The translations under genes were made by a program, and so were the position numbers. The notes under the pieces were generated by a model. The model made no database searches and was not told the origin of the DNA. It saw only the letters and a list, made by a program, of their open reading frames with translations. DNA of 6,756 bases from Oscillospiraceae bacterium (GTDB lineage Bacteria > Bacillota > Clostridia > Oscillospirales > Oscillospiraceae): NCBI GenBank assembly GCA_017646545.1, contig JAGCMI010000017.1:1-6756 (forward strand), written 5' to 3'. How positions within the stretch are numbered: the stretch's first letter is position 1; each line of letters opens with the position of its first letter. Shown here piece after piece: positions 4,674-6,756 of the stretch.

Positions 4674-6756
4674 CAGTTCAGCATCCTTTTCAGCTTGTAA
4701 AGTTCGTTCATGGCTTCAATGGGCGTAAGGGTCTCTACGGTGATGGCGGCCAGAGCGTCGCAGATTTGTTCCCTGCGCAGATCCAGCATGCTCATCTGGT
4801 CATCTGCCTCTTTGACCTGAGCTACGGGGGCGGTAGCGCCGCTTTCCAGATCGGCCAAGATCTCTCGCGCCCGGGTCACCACGGAGGTGGGCAGACCTGC
4901 CAGCTTGGCAACTTCCACGCCATAGCTGTCATCGGCTGCGCCGGGAACGATTTTCCGCAGGAAGATCATTTGATCATTCCGCTTCTTCACGGCAATATTG
5001 TAATTCTTCACATTGGGAAGTTCGTTCTCAATGGTGGTCAATTCGTGATAATGGGTGGCGAACAAGGTTTTTGCGCCCAGCCGCTTGGCATTGGCGGCAT
5101 ACTCCAGCACCGCTCTTGCGATGGCCATGCCGTCGTATGTAGAAGTGCCGCGGCCGATTTCATCCAAAATCAGCAGGCTCCGTCCGGTGGCATGCTTCAA
5201 AATGGAAGCCACCTCCGACATTTCCACCATAAAGGTGGATTGACCGGAAGCTAAGTCATCGCTGGCGCCGATGCGGGTGAATACCCGGTCCACAATACCC
5301 AGCTTTGCGCTGCGGGCAGGGACGAAAGAACCCATCTGTGCCATCAGCACGATCAGCGCCACCTGACGCATATAGGTGGACTTACCGGCCATGTTGGGGC
5401 CGGTGATGATGGACACCTGATTATCTCTGCTGCCCAGGAAAGTGTCATTGGGCACAAAGAGAGAATCCTTCAGCATCACTTCCACCACGGGATGGCGGCC
5501 ATCGGTGATGGAAATCTCGCTACCCAGTGTCATTTCCGGACGGCAGTAACCCCGCTGCACCGCAACGGTTGCCAAGCTGCACAGGGTATCGGCCGCAGCC
5601 ACAGCGGCAGCGGTGGCCTGCACCCGGGCGGCCTGCTGGGCGAGGTGCTCCCGCAGTTCGGTGAAGATCTGGTATTCCAACGCGGTCAGCCGATCCTTGG
5701 CAGTCAGCACCTGGGTTTCCAGATCCTTCAGTTCCTGGGTGATGTAGCGCTCGCAGTTTGCAAGGGTCTGCTTGCGGATATAATGGGCGGGCACCTGATC
5801 CATAAAGGATTTGGAAACCTCGATGTAGTAGCCAAATACCCGGTTGAAGCCCACCTTCAGGGTGCGGATACCGGTGGCTTCCTTTTCCGCAGCCTCGATG
5901 GCTGCGATGGTGCTGGCACCGCCGTCCATCAGATCCCGCAGGGCATCGGCATCGGCATTAGCGCCTCTGCGGATGATGCCGCCCTCCCGAATGGTCAGAG
6001 GGGGATTTTCCACGATGGTGTTTTCGATCAGCGCAGCGCATTCTTCCATGGGATCGATGGCATCGGCAAGCTTCTGCAGCATGGGCGCTTCCATATTGCC
6101 CAGCAGCGCCTTTGCCTGGGGCAGGGCACGTAGACCCTGGGCAAAGCCCAGCAGATCACGGCAATTGACGGTGCCGGTGGTGATACGGGCCATCACACGC
6201 TCAAAGTCCGTCACATCGCTCAGCGCCTGCTCCAGTTCGCTGCGGTTGATGGTGGCGGATACCAACTCCTCCACCGCGGCATGACGGTGGGTGATCTCCA
6301 GCGCATCCAGCAGGGGCTTTTCCAGCCAGGAGCGGAGCATTCTGCCACCCATGGCGGTACGGGTCTTGTCCAGCACCCAAAGCAGGCTGCCCCGCTTTTC
6401 CTTGGAACGCATGGTTTCTGTCAACTCCAGGTTGCGGCGGGCATCCATATCCAGTTCCATAAAGCGGCCGGTGGTGTAATATTGCAGCACACGGATATGG
6501 GGCAGATCATTTTTCTGCAGCTGCAGCAGTGTTTTCAGCAAACCGCCGGCAGCCAAAATGGCAGCGGGCAGACCGCCCAACCCCAGTTGATCTACGGAGG
6601 TGCCAAAGTGCAGTTCCAGCGCAGCTTCTGCAGCTTCCATGGTGAAATGGCTGCCATCGCCTTCGTCTACGCAGCAGCTGATGCGGCGAAACAGCGCATC
6701 GTTGATGCTGTCGCTGGCTACACCTGCACCAAAGCGCACCACTTCCGCAGGGGCAA
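4673..6756 (-). CDS. mutS: DNA mismatch repair protein MutS (5' end outside window)
   Basis: The C-terminal 693 residues of MutS, the dimeric ATPase that recognises mismatches and small loops and recruits MutL. With a usual length near 860-880, about 170-190 residues are missing to the window edge, including the mismatch-binding domain with its Phe-x-Glu motif. Present are the connector, the lever/core and clamp helices, and the ABC-type ATPase. Motifs by visible-residue number are: GRHPVVE before the ATPase, Walker A GPNMAGKST (about 452-460; 5401-5375), the STFMVEMSEVASIL segment, Walker B LLILDEIGRGTSTYDG (DEIGRG from about 531), ATHYHEL, and the helix-turn-helix dimer region SYGVEVAKLAGLP. 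QMSML (653-657; 4798-4784) matches the beta-clamp-binding motif of E. coli MutS (QMSLL). The frame is open to the right edge with no start; a GTG at 6742 is internal. It overlaps the CPBP start by one base, so it is probably the first or an early gene of the operon. Confidence 0.98.
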   Translation of the reverse strand, partial: APAEVVRFGAGVASDSINDALFRRISCCVDEGDGSHFTMEAAEAALELHFGTSVDQLGLGGLPAAILAAGGLLKTLLQLQKNDLPHIRVLQYYTTGRFMELDMDARRNLELTETMRSKEKRGSLLWVLDKTRTAMGGRMLRSWLEKPLLDALEITHRHAAVEELVSATINRSELEQALSDVTDFERVMARITTGTVNCRDLLGFAQGLRALPQAKALLGNMEAPMLQKLADAIDPMEECAALIENTIVENPPLTIREGGIIRRGANADADALRDLMDGGASTIAAIEAAEKEATGIRTLKVGFNRVFGYYIEVSKSFMDQVPAHYIRKQTLANCERYITQELKDLETQVLTAKDRLTALEYQIFTELREHLAQQAARVQATAAAVAAADTLCSLATVAVQRGYCRPEMTLGSEISITDGRHPVVEVMLKDSLFVPNDTFLGSRDNQVSIITGPNMAGKSTYMRQVALIVLMAQMGSFVPARSAKLGIVDRVFTRIGASDDLASGQSTFMVEMSEVASILKHATGRSLLILDEIGRGTSTYDGMAIARAVLEYAANAKRLGAKTLFATHYHELTTIENELPNVKNYNIAVKKRNDQMIFLRKIVPGAADDSYGVEVAKLAGLPTSVVTRAREILADLESGATAPVAQVKEADDQMSMLDLRREQICDALAAITVETLTPIEAMNELYKLKRMLN

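Noticed and set aside
5492..6133. Plus-strand open frame of 213 codons
   Set aside because: Antisense to the core and clamp region of mutS, with no independent coding evidence.
6740..6742. GTG as a start codon of mutS
   Set aside because: The frame stays open to the window edge and the protein would lack the N-terminal mismatch-binding domain; the true start lies outside.

Overview
The window is a compact, single-direction stretch of bacterial chromosome in which every gene reads on the minus strand, from right to left. It suggests a Gram-positive anaerobe of the Clostridia, perhaps Oscillospiraceae/Ruminococcaceae-like. This rests on the style of the proteins (endonuclease-type MutL, short Hfq, phage-type MazG domain), AGGAGG-like ribosome binding sites, the mutS-mutL-miaA-hfq order, and an intergenic palindromic element of a type I associate with gut Clostridia. 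The taxonomic call is inference; no rRNA or other phylogenetic marker is present.

Layout in the direction of transcription: mutS (6756-4673, 5' end cut by the window edge), a CPBP-family intramembrane protease (4673-3975), mutL (3970-2027), a small MazG-type nucleotide pyrophosphohydrolase (2023-1697), miaA (1696-740), hfq (688-458), then a strong hairpin terminator (455-423). The first five genes overlap or are separated by 0-4 nt, so they look like one translationally coupled operon. hfq follows after 51 nt and has its own candidate sigma-A promoter, which starts inside the last codons of miaA. After the terminator lies a 118-bp imperfect palindrome (303-420), a likely dispersed repeat or MITE-like element. 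Next come a TATAAT box and the start of a second transcription unit, yggS/ylmE (265-1, cut by the left edge).

Functionally the operon joins methyl-independent mismatch repair to nucleotide-pool and RNA functions. MutS recognises mismatches, and MutL carries the nicking-endonuclease motif; both carry recognisable beta-clamp-binding motifs. The MazG-like enzyme probably hydrolyses (d)NTPs. MiaA prenylates A37 of tRNAs, and Hfq is an RNA chaperone. The membrane protease between mutS and mutL has no obvious repair role.

Most of this is a well-known conserved gene neighbourhood. The points worth a second look are the likely non-canonical start of miaA, the CPBP gene embedded between mutS and mutL, the long palindrome next to the hfq terminator, and the internal hfq promoter. 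I saw no clear evidence of a wholly new system.
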